A DNA stretch of 64,000 nt from Endobugula sp965214375 (GCA_965214375.1 OZ243947.1:496001-560000), one strand, 5' to 3'. Numbered from the stretch's first letter, positions 8,755 to 17,827 are shown. Translations and numbers: made by a program. Notes: a model not told the origin generated them from the letters alone.

Positions 8755-8996
8755 TCAATTTTCATCATTAGACTCCATTGTCGAAGGATGCGTCCGCGTA
8801 TGGACTTCCTGCAATTTCTGTATCGAGACATGGGTATAAACTTCTGTGGGCGATAGATCACTATACTCTAGCGCCTCTACTCCTGCGTGTTTTATTAACC
8901 GATTTACCTTATCCCCAAGTTTGGTATCTCTGAACGGTTCACCATGATTATTCTAAAACACCGTTTGTTCATGGATGTCTGACAAGCGTCTGAGCG
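8755..8996 (-). pseudogene. Remnant of a tyrosine recombinase (integrase), C-terminal fragments
   Basis: Read on the minus strand, the frame ending at TGA 8755-8757 encodes GEPFRDTKLGDKVNRLIKHAGV followed by LSPTEVYTHVSIQKLQEVH, then TRTHP. These are the two ends of the catalytic domain of XerC/XerD-like recombinases, with the catalytic Tyr in EVYTHVS. The expected middle part (HxLRHT ... LGHA) is missing by internal deletion. A TAG at 8953-8955 interrupts the frame further upstream. The remnant suggests that the toxin-antitoxin pair came with a mobile element. Confidence 0.7.
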
Positions 8997-9080
8997 CATT
9001 AAATTAACCTACAGCATATTAACTTGCAGATACTAAAAGTCAATAAATGATTTTTATAAAGACAACAGTGAAGGGATAAA

Positions 9081-9168
9081 AACACAAACAGTGAGATGCG
9101 TCGTGCCTCACCAAAATCTTTTAGGGGGCAGATTCAAGCTCTGACACGACGCACCTCACGGCTTGTGT
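9081..9168. repeat. Long imperfect inverted repeat downstream of fliD
   Basis: Arms 9082-9105 and 9145-9168 match in 21 of 24 positions (inner part TGCGTCGTG / CACGACGCA) around a 39-base loop. On the minus strand it lies just after the fliD stop, so it would form a strong RNA hairpin at the transcript end, although no T-run follows. It could be a terminator, a miniature element, or one end of the small island at 8228-9168. Confidence 0.75.
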
Positions 9169-9188
9169 CTTGTGAGTTATTGTATGTT

Positions 9189-11951
9189 TTAGTTATTGTT
9201 ACCAGTGGTGGCGTTTAAAAGAATTTCCAGCGTGCTTTCCAAAAACGAGCTGCTACTTTGCAAGCTGCGCACCATCGCTTCCATGGCAATAAACTGGGAT
9301 GTTAAACGTTCCTGATAGGCTTCTATACGACGATCCAACGACGATTGATCATCGTCCAGTTCCGTTAAGTCTTCGTTCAAGGCATCTTCGCGTAATTGAA
9401 TGACGCCAGTGTCTGCAAGAAACTGATCGATTAAACGTTGTAGTTGCCCACCGAAACCACGTGAAAAATTAATGGTGCCAGAGGTGGCATTTTCACCAAT
9501 AATCAAGCCCATACTTTCAGAGGGTTGTCCCAGTGCTGGCAGCAATATATTGCCCGTGCCAAAACCAGTCACACCATCAATCGTGCCCGCTACATCAACA
9601 CCTGCCGTTGCCGTCCCTGTTGAAAACCCCAGATCGGCAGCACTACCACCTACATTGGTGACACTTACAGTGGAACTGGAACCATAGCTTGTGGATTCAA
9701 TCGTGAAAGTATCGGTTCCCGATGCATAAGTCACTGTAACGGCAGCACCAGCCGCTTGTAATGTGGCATCACTGTTAATTTGTGTTTGAATTTCTGTCGC
9801 CAGCGCGTTTTTATCGGCGTAAGTGCCTTCGGTAATACTAATGGTACCGGAAGTGGTACCGTTAACGGCAACGGTAAAATTATAGTGGGCGGCATTGCCA
9901 CCGTTGGTGGTGCCCTGCACCACTGATCCACTGGTAATACCGAGTGCTGATGCCTGACTACCCACCGCCGTGGCATTGGCCAAGGTTGAACTGACGCCAC
10001 TGGCTGCTGAGGTAATCACAAAGGCAGACCCATTATGGGTGACTGTGACGCTGGCACCTGCACCAGTTAAGGTGGCATCGGCATTAATTTGTGTTTGTAA
10101 ATGTGACGCTACATCGTCAAAACTGGCATAGGTTCCGGGTGTCACACTGATGGTGCCAGAAGTGGTGCCATCCACAGCAAGTGTAAAATCATAATCATTT
10201 GCGCCACCGGTACCCGCAACACCTGATGTTGCTGAGATGCCTAACTCTGTAGCGTTCGCTGCAAGGCCAGAAAAAGCAATGGATGAACTAGCACCGGTTG
10301 TCGGCGAAGTAAACACAAAGTGGTCAGTATCATAAGTAACCGTCACACCAGAAATATTGGCATCATTATTAATGGCGGTTTGCAAACCGGCAGCCAGTGC
10401 CGTGTGATTAGCATAATTGGCGGCGGCCAAACTAATGGGCGCGGCCGAGGTGACACCATCAACGGTAATAGTAAAATCATAGTTGGATGAACCGCCGGTT
10501 AAATCCAACGGCTCTGTCGCCGTTGCCGCTGTTGCGGTAAAACTACCCGAGGTTGCCACAAAATCACTTAACGACATCGTAGGTGCCGCACCCGTTAATA
10601 CCGCATTGGTGGTCGTCTCTGCGGCAATTTCTGATAATAGGTTATCGGCACTATCTGCACCGACTAAATTACCTTTTGAGGGCGGTGTCGTGATAACAAC
10701 GGCGTATTGCCCTTCGGTGGTATTTTTGCCGACACTATTTACGGTAATTTGATCGGTACTGGATTCACGGTTTTCAATAAATAATTTTTTAAATAAATCA
10801 TAATTATTATTGAGCGCATCGGTAAAATCCTCTTCATCAATCGATAAGGTGCCGTCCAATTCTGTACGAATACCCACATTGGTTAGCGAATGAATCGTGC
10901 TGCTTAAGCCGGTGACTGACCCGACCAGTAGTTGGCGAATTTGCCCGGGAACACTTTTCGCCAAGGCATCATGTGCCAAGATGCCAAACTCATCGGTCTC
11001 TTCGTTAAAACCGGTAATAGGTTCGAGCGCTTCCAAAAATGTATTGTAGGCGGTAAAAAAATCACGCACGGCCTTTTCGCCCGTTGACTTATCTTCATCA
11101 ATAGAGACACTGACTGGGATGGTAGTGGTATCTGCCAAGGTAAATTCAAAACCATCAATGACGTCATTAATGGTATTGGTTGCACGGGTAACCGCCAATC
11201 CGTTAACGGTGAGCTGTGCATCCAATCCTGCTTGGTTCTGTGTCATTTGAAGACCGGAGGCATTAAATGCAAAACGCGATAAATCAGAGCTATCATTGTT
11301 GGTTGGCGAACCGCCACTTTCTGCAACGGTGATTTGTAATTGATTATCCAGACCGGAATCGGCACGCATGACTAAACGAAAACCACTGCCATCATTCACA
11401 ATACTGGCCTGTACACCAAAATCAGCATCATTTATTGCTTGTGCCAAACCATTGAGTGTATTGTTAGTGCCATCAATCGTAATCACTTGTTGTGTACTGG
11501 TAGTATCCTCGGTAAACGTCGTGGGTGGATTGGCCGTGTCCCAGCGACCAAAAGCAAACGTTAATGTCCCCTGCCCGACGGTATCGGTGGTATTAGTAAA
11601 CACGGCACTCGATAATGATTGGGCTTGAGCCAGCTGTGTAATTTGAAAGGAATAATCGCCCGCTTGTGCTTCAGGCTCTAACGACACCGGAAGAAACGCT
11701 GTGCTATCGGTAAAGGACGCCGACTTACTATTAAAACTGTCGGAATTTCCCAACTTCGTTGCGGCACTTTGTAAGGTGGAAAGTGCGCTGTTTAATAAAC
11801 CAAAAGCAGAAATTTGGGTTTCAGTGTTGGTACGCTTTTCGTCAATACGGCCTTGTGGCGCAGAGCGTTCGATAGCGACCAGATTGGTAATCAGTGCTTG
11901 AGTATCAATGCCGGAACCGGCGCCAAGCGTGTTAACAATATTTTGAGACAT
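9189..11951 (-). CDS. fliD: FliD flagellar filament cap, enlarged by tandem domain repeats
   Basis: This 920-residue protein is about twice the usual FliD length. The N-terminus (SGIDTQALITNLVAIERSAPQ) and the coiled-coil C-terminus (DDDQSSLDRRIEAYQERLTSQF) are typical D0/D1 parts. Between residues about 490 and 790 lie three tandem repeats of roughly 100 residues. Each starts YDFT..VDGTTS / YNFTVAVNG, has a QTQIN.DATL segment and ends in a LGI.SGS.V.G strand. A related copy is in FlgE. FliD caps the filament tip and folds incoming flagellin. ATG 11951 is preceded by AGGGTG. Confidence 0.95.
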   Translation of the reverse strand: MSQNIVNTLGAGSGIDTQALITNLVAIERSAPQGRIDEKRTNTETQISAFGLLNSALSTLQSAATKLGNSDSFNSKSASFTDSTAFLPVSLEPEAQAGDYSFQITQLAQAQSLSSAVFTNTTDTVGQGTLTFAFGRWDTANPPTTFTEDTTSTQQVITIDGTNNTLNGLAQAINDADFGVQASIVNDGSGFRLVMRADSGLDNQLQITVAESGGSPTNNDSSDLSRFAFNASGLQMTQNQAGLDAQLTVNGLAVTRATNTINDVIDGFEFTLADTTTIPVSVSIDEDKSTGEKAVRDFFTAYNTFLEALEPITGFNEETDEFGILAHDALAKSVPGQIRQLLVGSVTGLSSTIHSLTNVGIRTELDGTLSIDEEDFTDALNNNYDLFKKLFIENRESSTDQITVNSVGKNTTEGQYAVVITTPPSKGNLVGADSADNLLSEIAAETTTNAVLTGAAPTMSLSDFVATSGSFTATAATATEPLDLTGGSSNYDFTITVDGVTSAAPISLAAANYANHTALAAGLQTAINNDANISGVTVTYDTDHFVFTSPTTGASSSIAFSGLAANATELGISATSGVAGTGGANDYDFTLAVDGTTSGTISVTPGTYASFDDVASHLQTQINADATLTGAGASVTVTHNGSAFVITSAASGVSSTLANATAVGSQASALGITSGSVVQGTTNGGNAAHYNFTVAVNGTTSGTISITEGTYADKNALATEIQTQINSDATLQAAGAAVTVTYASGTDTFTIESTSYGSSSTVSVTNVGGSAADLGFSTGTATAGVDVAGTIDGVTGFGTGNILLPALGQPSESMGLIIGENATSGTINFSRGFGGQLQRLIDQFLADTGVIQLREDALNEDLTELDDDQSSLDRRIEAYQERLTSQFIAMEAMVRSLQSSSSFLESTLEILLNATTGNNN

Positions 11952-12013
11952 AAGACACCCTGAATACATAACCCTATACAACGGGAAGAAAGACGCAGGG
12001 TTAACCGTGAATG

Positions 12014-12418
12014 TTAGACCTGCGCATCTAATAAATTGATTGTTTGATTTTCTTTCAAGTTTTGTGCCAGAATCAGGAAAATATCCTCAGGGATTTGACG
12101 AATCAGGTCGCCCGTTGCTTTATCACGCACACGTACAACCGTCATCCCGGAATCTTCATCAATACTAAAGTGAAAATCACGTTGTACCGATTGCACGTAG
12201 TCATTAATTTCTGTCACAGCTTGCTCAATCGCGGGTTTTTGTAACTCCTTTAACTCCTTAAGATCTTTTTGAATGTCCTGAACCGGCAAATCATTTCCGC
12301 TCGATGGCAAATCCTTTGCCGCATCAGCTTTACTAGTTTCAACTTTGGCTGATGAGGCAGCACCGGCAACCGAGGGGTTACTTCTTGTGGTTACTTGTGT
12401 TGCTTTGACGTAATTCAT
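12014..12418 (-). CDS. flaG: FlaG family protein
   Basis: This 134-residue protein has a variable Ser/Ala/Lys-rich N-terminal half. Its conserved C-terminal FlaG core reads VQRDFHFSIDEDSGMTVVRV, then DKATGDLIRQIPEDIFLIL. FlaG lies between flagellin and fliD in many polar flagellates and affects filament length. The gene order fliC-flaG-fliD fits. It is preceded by the hairpin repeat at 12450-12487 that would separate it from fliC1 transcription. Confidence 0.92.
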   Translation of the reverse strand: MNYVKATQVTTRSNPSVAGAASSAKVETSKADAAKDLPSSGNDLPVQDIQKDLKELKELQKPAIEQAVTEINDYVQSVQRDFHFSIDEDSGMTVVRVRDKATGDLIRQIPEDIFLILAQNLKENQTINLLDAQV

Positions 12419-12449
12419 TGATCAGTACCTCATTTCTTTGGTGAGATTT

Positions 12450-12487
12450 AATCAAGGGATCAGGGTGGTGACTCTGACCCCTTGATT
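12450..12487. repeat. GGGTCAG-type hairpin, copy 1
   Basis: This is a palindrome between fliC1 and flaG: left arm AATCAAGGGATCAGGGT, loop GGTG, right arm ACTCTGACCCCTTGATT. The inner GGGTCAG part recurs at 17688-17725 and 17804-17827, but the outer AATCAAG arms are unique to this site. It can act as an intrinsic hairpin at the end of the fliC1 transcript. Confidence 0.8.
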
Positions 12488-12524
12488 TGGGTCTCTCCAA
12501 GACTACAAACTCCTATTGCCTAAC

Positions 12525-14882
12525 TTAGTTAAGGAGTGACAACACCTGCTGAGGACGTGCGTTGGCTTGTGCTAACATCGCTTGTGAGGCTTGTTGCAGT
12601 ACCTGTGCACGACTTAACGAGGCTGTCTCTGCAGCAAAGTCTGCATCCACAATCCGCGAGCGGGCTGCCGAAGCATTCTCTGATACATTAGACAAGTTGG
12701 ATACGGTAAAGTCCAAACGGTTATTGATTGCACCCAAATCCGAACGCGTTTCGTTAATCGTATCCAGAGCCGTATCAATTGACTTAATCGCTGCTTGCGC
12801 ACCCGTTTGTGTTGATACACTGATATTCGCCAATGCAGATCCAGTGACCGTACTACTTAACTCTGTGTTCAGGTCACTGAGGCCGGTTGCTCTTACACCA
12901 TTACTGGTTAATTCAACACTGACAGGCGCATCGTCTTCACTGGTTAACTTAATACGCGCATCCAAGACTAAAGTATCGTTGACCGCATCGGCGGTATTTT
13001 GCGTATTCGATGTAAAGGTAATACCCAGTGCTTTGGCCGTAGCATGGCCATTCTTGGCGCCAGCGGCGAGTGTAATGCCTGACGTACCCGTGAATTGCAA
13101 TTGACCATTGCTATCCAGTGCCGCGGTAACACCTGTTGTTGCCGTATTACTGTTAATTTCAGTAATGGCATTGGCGACGCTGTCCAAATCCAGGTCATCA
13201 ATTTCATAACCATTGATCACCAGTGAGCCATCGTTTGCGGCCATACCCGCATTCGCAGCAGGTCTCGCTGAGGCCATACCACCACCTAAATCCGTTGCCG
13301 CTGCACTACCATTACCCGTTAGTGTAATTGGCCCTTCACCCACCAGTTCGATATAGCCCGCTGAATTGACACTGGCTGTCACGCCTGTGGTAGCCGTTAA
13401 GGTATTCAAGGCGACGGCCAATGAAGCCGCATCCGTCACACGGGCCACGGCGGAGGTAATATCGGTACCATTAATGGTTAAAAAGTTAGTGCTGTCGTAT
13501 GCCGTTAGCGCAGTAATATTCGCAGCACTCAACGCCGCGGTTGCTGTTGACGTGGAGAAACTTTGCGTTAAATCCACGCTAAACGATTGTTCGGCGGCAA
13601 TACTGGCCGTCACACCCGTTTGGTCTGTGGCATTATTAATATGCGTAACCTTATTTGCCAGAGTATGGCCATCGGTCGCATTGGTCGCTTCGATAGCCAC
13701 ACCGTTAATTTTTAAGTCGTTGACAGCAAGAGCGGCGGTCTGCTCGGAACTATCCAGGCCTTCACCAAGCACTTGACCGGCCCCGTCAATTTGGCGGAAC
13801 CCCAGGTTTTCCAAATCGACATCGGTACCACTGACGCCTTTGGTGACGGTAATGGCACTGCCATCATCAGAGCTCAATGATAAGGCACCTTGGTAAACAC
13901 CGTTCAAGCCACCAGAAGCAGCGTCACTGGTGCTATCATCCGTAATAGTCATTGCCGCGCCTGTGGTATTAGACAAGGTTAGTTTGCCATCATCATTGAT
14001 CGTAGCAACTACGGCTCCGCCTGTTTTTTCGTTAATCGCAGTGACCATCTCTGCCAAAGTGCTGGTATCGGTTACGGAATACGTCACATCCGCACCCGCA
14101 TCAATGGCATGTACTGTGATGTCAAAACTATTACCGGCAGTTAATACACCATCACCCACTGTGCTTGACGTAATGGTATTGAAACCAGATGCAGAAACAC
14201 CCGAGATATTATTGTTAATATCGTCAATCAGATTCTGCAACGATTCGTTAGTCGCGCCAGTGGTTGATGAGAAAGCACTCAATGCTTGGTCATTAATTAA
14301 AATATCTCCTTCATCAAAGGACAAGCTTGCTGCGATATCTGCACCGGATAAATCGCTAGATGTAGAGCCTAAACCTAATGTTTTCGAGTTAACTGCACCA
14401 ATTTCAAAAGAAATAGTTTCTGCCGTTTCTGAGCCTACTTGCAAGTCTATTTTGCCTTGTGATCCATCAAGAATTTTTTCACCATTGAAACTGGTCGTTT
14501 CAGCAATACGATCCAATTCTGCCACCAGTTGTTGTACCTCAGCGTCCAAAGTCGCACGGTCAGAGTCAGAATAAATACCATTTGAAGATTGCACCGCCAA
14601 CTCACGCATACGCTGTAAGATGTTGGTAGATTCGTCCAAGGCACCTTCTGCTGTTTGAATCAATGAAATACCGTCATTGGCATTACGAATGGCCTGATCC
14701 AAACCACGGATCTGCGATGTCATGCGGTTGGAAATGGATAGACCGGCAGCATCGTCAGCGGCAGTGTTAATACGCTTACCTGAGGAAAGACGCTCACTGG
14801 CTTGATCCAACTCTACTCCAGAGCTCATCAACTGACGCTGAGCTTTCAGTGATGCAATGTTACTGTTAATCATTAAAGGCAT
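12525..14882 (-). CDS. fliC: Flagellin 1 (large flagellin)
   Basis: This is a 785-residue flagellin. The N-terminal D0/D1 helices (LSSGKRINTAADDAAGLSIS, RGLDQAIRNANDGISLIQTAE) and the C-terminal D1/D0 (NRLDFTVSNLSNVSENASAA, FAAETASLSRAQVLQQA) are canonical. The central surface domains are very large and contain flagellin-IN-like strands. Residues about 318-637 correspond to the 960-bp stretch shared apparently without difference with flagellin 2. ATG 14882 has GGAGG upstream. A sigma-28 promoter lies at 14976-15002, so expression should be late and FlgM-controlled. Confidence 0.97.
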   Translation of the reverse strand: MPLMINSNIASLKAQRQLMSSGVELDQASERLSSGKRINTAADDAAGLSISNRMTSQIRGLDQAIRNANDGISLIQTAEGALDESTNILQRMRELAVQSSNGIYSDSDRATLDAEVQQLVAELDRIAETTSFNGEKILDGSQGKIDLQVGSETAETISFEIGAVNSKTLGLGSTSSDLSGADIAASLSFDEGDILINDQALSAFSSTTGATNESLQNLIDDINNNISGVSASGFNTITSSTVGDGVLTAGNSFDITVHAIDAGADVTYSVTDTSTLAEMVTAINEKTGGAVVATINDDGKLTLSNTTGAAMTITDDSTSDAASGGLNGVYQGALSLSSDDGSAITVTKGVSGTDVDLENLGFRQIDGAGQVLGEGLDSSEQTAALAVNDLKINGVAIEATNATDGHTLANKVTHINNATDQTGVTASIAAEQSFSVDLTQSFSTSTATAALSAANITALTAYDSTNFLTINGTDITSAVARVTDAASLAVALNTLTATTGVTASVNSAGYIELVGEGPITLTGNGSAAATDLGGGMASARPAANAGMAANDGSLVINGYEIDDLDLDSVANAITEINSNTATTGVTAALDSNGQLQFTGTSGITLAAGAKNGHATAKALGITFTSNTQNTADAVNDTLVLDARIKLTSEDDAPVSVELTSNGVRATGLSDLNTELSSTVTGSALANISVSTQTGAQAAIKSIDTALDTINETRSDLGAINNRLDFTVSNLSNVSENASAARSRIVDADFAAETASLSRAQVLQQASQAMLAQANARPQQVLSLLN
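12972..13931 (-). repeat. 960-bp shared segment, copy 1 (inside flagellin 1)
   Basis: By direct reading this stretch matches 15761-16720 base for base, including synonymous positions, with a constant offset of 2789. It starts at AGTATCGTTG and ends at GCGTCACTGGT in plus-strand orientation, where both copies diverge abruptly. It covers only the variable outer domains. Confidence 0.9.
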
Positions 14883-14975
14883 TGTGGCCTCCTACTTCAT
14901 TAAGTTAATAATTGCCAACCGCTGGGCTGACTAACCTGGCGACGCCAGAAATAAATTTCTAATGTCTTGCACCTG

Positions 14976-15002
14976 TTAACGGCCATCAAGGTAAAGCCTT
15001 TA
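14976..15002 (-). promoter_or_regulatory. Sigma-28 (FliA) promoter of flagellin 1
   Basis: On the minus strand TAAAGGCT, then exactly 11 bases, then GCCGTTAA, against the FliA consensus TAAAGTTT-N11-GCCGATAA. It lies about 95 bp upstream of the fliC1 start. The rest of the 431-bp gap 14883-15313 holds repeat copy C and otherwise AT-rich sequence in which I see no gene. Confidence 0.85.
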
Positions 15003-15192
15003 ATGGGAAAAGGTTTTTATAAAATAAGGAAGATAATGCCTGAAAAAATTAACACGTTGTTTTTATTAGCTTTTTAAGTAGATGTGACAAAAACCTGACG
15101 GTTTTTATGGTAAAAGTGTATGGAAGAGAGAAAGAATGGATTAAATAATTCTAAAGGATTAAAAAATATAATAAATTTCTATTACTTAGGTC

Positions 15193-15287
15193 TACAGTGT
15201 TTACACCCAAGACACGCGGTAAATACGTCCATGTACGCTCGGATGCCGCATCCATGCGGCATACGGTCTTGGTGTGCAAACACTGTA
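15193..15287. repeat. Dispersed palindromic repeat, copy C
   Basis: Inverted termini (TACAGTGTTT...CCAAGAC on both sides, one gap) enclose a core that, read on the minus strand, matches copy A: AAGACCGT, CCGCATGGATGCGG, CCGAGCGTACATGGACG, TATTTACCGCGTGTCTT. It sits just beyond the flagellin 2 stop and may end its transcript. The outer TACAGTGTTT arms differ from those of copies A and B. Confidence 0.8.
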
Positions 15288-15313
15288 CACCTTTAAATAA
15301 ATACCTTTTAAAT

Positions 15314-17659
15314 TTATTGTAGTAACTGCAATACCTGCTGTGATGTTGAGTTCGCCTGCGCCAACATCGCCTGTGAGGCTTGTTGCAGTACCTGTGCACG
15401 ACTCAATGCAGCTGTCTCTGCGGCAAAGTCCGCATCAACAATCCGCGAACGCGCCGCCGAACTGTTCTCGGACACATTAGCAAGATTGGATATAGTAAAG
15501 TCCAGACGGTTATTAATCGCACCCATTTCTGATCGGGCTGCATTAATGGTTTCTAATGCCTGATCAATAGGATCAATCGCGGCTTGTGCGCCTGCTTGTG
15601 TGCCCACACTGATACTGGAGAGTGCTGCACCCGTCACCGTGCTACTAATGTCAGTGTTTAAGTCACTCAAACCCGTCGCCGTAACGCCGTTACTGGTCAG
15701 TTCAAGACTAATCGGTACATCATCTTCACTGACCAGTTTGATACGTGCTTCCAACACCAGAGTATCGTTGACCGCATCGGCGGTATTTTGCGTATTCGAT
15801 GTAAAGGTAATACCCAGTGCTTTGGCCGTAGCATGGCCATTCTTGGCGCCAGCGGCGAGTGTAATGCCTGACGTACCCGTGAATTGCAATTGACCATTGC
15901 TATCCAGTGCCGCGGTAACACCTGTTGTTGCCGTATTACTGTTAATTTCAGTAATGGCATTGGCGACGCTGTCCAAATCCAGGTCATCAATTTCATAACC
16001 ATTGATCACCAGTGAGCCATCGTTTGCGGCCATACCCGCATTCGCAGCAGGTCTCGCTGAGGCCATACCACCACCTAAATCCGTTGCCGCTGCACTACCA
16101 TTACCCGTTAGTGTAATTGGCCCTTCACCCACCAGTTCGATATAGCCCGCTGAATTGACACTGGCTGTCACGCCTGTGGTAGCCGTTAAGGTATTCAAGG
16201 CGACGGCCAATGAAGCCGCATCCGTCACACGGGCCACGGCGGAGGTAATATCGGTACCATTAATGGTTAAAAAGTTAGTGCTGTCGTATGCCGTTAGCGC
16301 AGTAATATTCGCAGCACTCAACGCCGCGGTTGCTGTTGACGTGGAGAAACTTTGCGTTAAATCCACGCTAAACGATTGTTCGGCGGCAATACTGGCCGTC
16401 ACACCCGTTTGGTCTGTGGCATTATTAATATGCGTAACCTTATTTGCCAGAGTATGGCCATCGGTCGCATTGGTCGCTTCGATAGCCACACCGTTAATTT
16501 TTAAGTCGTTGACAGCAAGAGCGGCGGTCTGCTCGGAACTATCCAGGCCTTCACCAAGCACTTGACCGGCCCCGTCAATTTGGCGGAACCCCAGGTTTTC
16601 CAAATCGACATCGGTACCACTGACGCCTTTGGTGACGGTAATGGCACTGCCATCATCAGAGCTCAATGATAAGGCACCTTGGTAAACACCGTTCAAGCCA
16701 CCAGAAGCAGCGTCACTGGTCGTATCATCCGTAATGGTCATAGTGGCACCTGTCGTATTAGATAAAGTTAATTTCCCTTCATCGTTAATGGCTGCAACAA
16801 CCACACCACCCGTTTTATCGTTAATGGCATCAACCATTCCCTGTAATGACGAAGTGTCTGTCACGGAATAAGTAATACTGGGGCTGCCATCAATGGGTGC
16901 CAACAAAATATCAAAACTATCACCACCAGTGAGTACACCATCACCCACGGTCGTCGCTTCGATTATATTGAATCCTGTCGCCGTCACACCCGCGACATTG
17001 TTATTAATATCGTTAATAAGATCTTCAAGATTATCGGATGCAAAGTTATGCGCACCCAGTGCGGTGCCATTAATCAGGACATCACCATTATCAAAGCTGC
17101 TGGCACCGTTAAATGTTGCACCACTTAAATCCGTACTGGTTAAACCAAAGCCCAGCGTATTGGTATCCATCGCCGGAATACTAAAGCTAATGGTCTGATT
17201 AGCTTCTGATCCGGCTTGAATAGCTACCTGACCCAGAGTGCCATCAAGCACTTTTTGTCCGTTGAAACTTGTTGTCTCTGCAATACGATCCAGTTCGGCA
17301 ACAAGCTGTTGCACCTCGGCATCGAGTGTGGCTCTATCTGAATCAGAATAAATACCGTTCGCAGACTGAATTGCCAACTCTCTCATTCGCTGTAGAATAT
17401 TGGTAGATTCATCCAATGCCCCTGCCGCTGTCTGGATTAGAGAGATCCCATCATTAGCATTACGAATGGCTTGATCAAGACCACGAATCTGTGATGTCAT
17501 GCGATTGGAAATGGACAAGCCGGCAGCATCATCTGCGGCATTATTAATGCGTTTACCCGAAGACAGCCTTTCCATTGCCTGATCCAGTTCATTTCCCGAT
17601 GACATCATTTGTCGCTGTGCATGCAACGATGATATATTGGTATTAATTACTAATGGCAT
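15314..17659 (-). CDS. Flagellin 2 (large flagellin)
   Basis: This is a 781-residue flagellin paralogue with canonical N-terminal (SLHAQRQMMSSGNELDQAME, LSSGKRINNAADDAAGLSIS) and C-terminal D0/D1 regions. These terminal parts differ from flagellin 1 at many positions, while residues about 314-633 appear identical at the DNA level. ATG 17659 with AGGAGA seven bases upstream is preferred over TTG 17665. A sigma-54 promoter lies at 17767-17781, so it should be expressed earlier and under different control than flagellin 1. Very large flagellins are known in some marine gammaproteobacteria. Confidence 0.97.
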   Translation of the reverse strand: MPLVINTNISSLHAQRQMMSSGNELDQAMERLSSGKRINNAADDAAGLSISNRMTSQIRGLDQAIRNANDGISLIQTAAGALDESTNILQRMRELAIQSANGIYSDSDRATLDAEVQQLVAELDRIAETTSFNGQKVLDGTLGQVAIQAGSEANQTISFSIPAMDTNTLGFGLTSTDLSGATFNGASSFDNGDVLINGTALGAHNFASDNLEDLINDINNNVAGVTATGFNIIEATTVGDGVLTGGDSFDILLAPIDGSPSITYSVTDTSSLQGMVDAINDKTGGVVVAAINDEGKLTLSNTTGATMTITDDTTSDAASGGLNGVYQGALSLSSDDGSAITVTKGVSGTDVDLENLGFRQIDGAGQVLGEGLDSSEQTAALAVNDLKINGVAIEATNATDGHTLANKVTHINNATDQTGVTASIAAEQSFSVDLTQSFSTSTATAALSAANITALTAYDSTNFLTINGTDITSAVARVTDAASLAVALNTLTATTGVTASVNSAGYIELVGEGPITLTGNGSAAATDLGGGMASARPAANAGMAANDGSLVINGYEIDDLDLDSVANAITEINSNTATTGVTAALDSNGQLQFTGTSGITLAAGAKNGHATAKALGITFTSNTQNTADAVNDTLVLEARIKLVSEDDVPISLELTSNGVTATGLSDLNTDISSTVTGAALSSISVGTQAGAQAAIDPIDQALETINAARSEMGAINNRLDFTISNLANVSENSSAARSRIVDADFAAETAALSRAQVLQQASQAMLAQANSTSQQVLQLLQ
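15761..16720 (-). repeat. 960-bp shared segment, copy 2 (inside flagellin 2)
   Basis: Partner of 12972-13931. The borders are sharp: just outside, the two genes differ at many positions (for example CGTATCATCC here against GCTATCATCC in copy 1 at one edge). Confidence 0.9.
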
Positions 17660-17687
17660 AGCCAATTCTCCTGATGTTTACCTGACT

Positions 17688-17725
17688 AATGTTGGGGTCA
17701 GAGTCACGATCCTGACCCCAACATT
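17688..17725. repeat. GGGTCAG-type hairpin, copy 2
   Basis: This is a perfect 14-bp inverted repeat (AATGTTGGGGTCAG / CTGACCCCAACATT) around a 10-base loop. It lies in the presumed 5' untranslated region of flagellin 2, between its sigma-54 promoter and its ribosome-binding site, so it could affect mRNA stability or translation. Confidence 0.85.
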
Positions 17726-17766
17726 GACTAAAATGTTTACATGAGTGTTACTTGAATCAAAACAAC

Positions 17767-17781
17767 GCAACGCTTGTGCCA
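17767..17781 (-). promoter_or_regulatory. Sigma-54 promoter of flagellin 2
   Basis: On the minus strand TGGCAC-AAGCG-TTGC matches the -24/-12 consensus with exact spacing. It lies about 110 bp upstream of the flagellin 2 start and between two GGGTCAG hairpins. Confidence 0.85.
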
Positions 17782-17803
17782 ACTTAAAAAACCTGTATTT
17801 ATA

Positions 17804-17827
17804 GGGTCAGAGTCGTGATTCTGACCC
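17804..17827. repeat. GGGTCAG-type hairpin, copy 3
   Basis: Inverted repeat GGGTCAGA / TCTGACCC with an eight-base loop, between flgL and flagellin 2. On the minus strand it follows the flgL stop by about 45 bp and could end the flgF-L transcript. Confidence 0.75.

Noticed and set aside
13366..16565. Matching plus-strand open frames inside both flagellin genes (13366-13776 and 16155-16565)
   Set aside because: They are antisense shadows of the shared 960-bp segment; their identity reflects the shared DNA, not a conserved gene.
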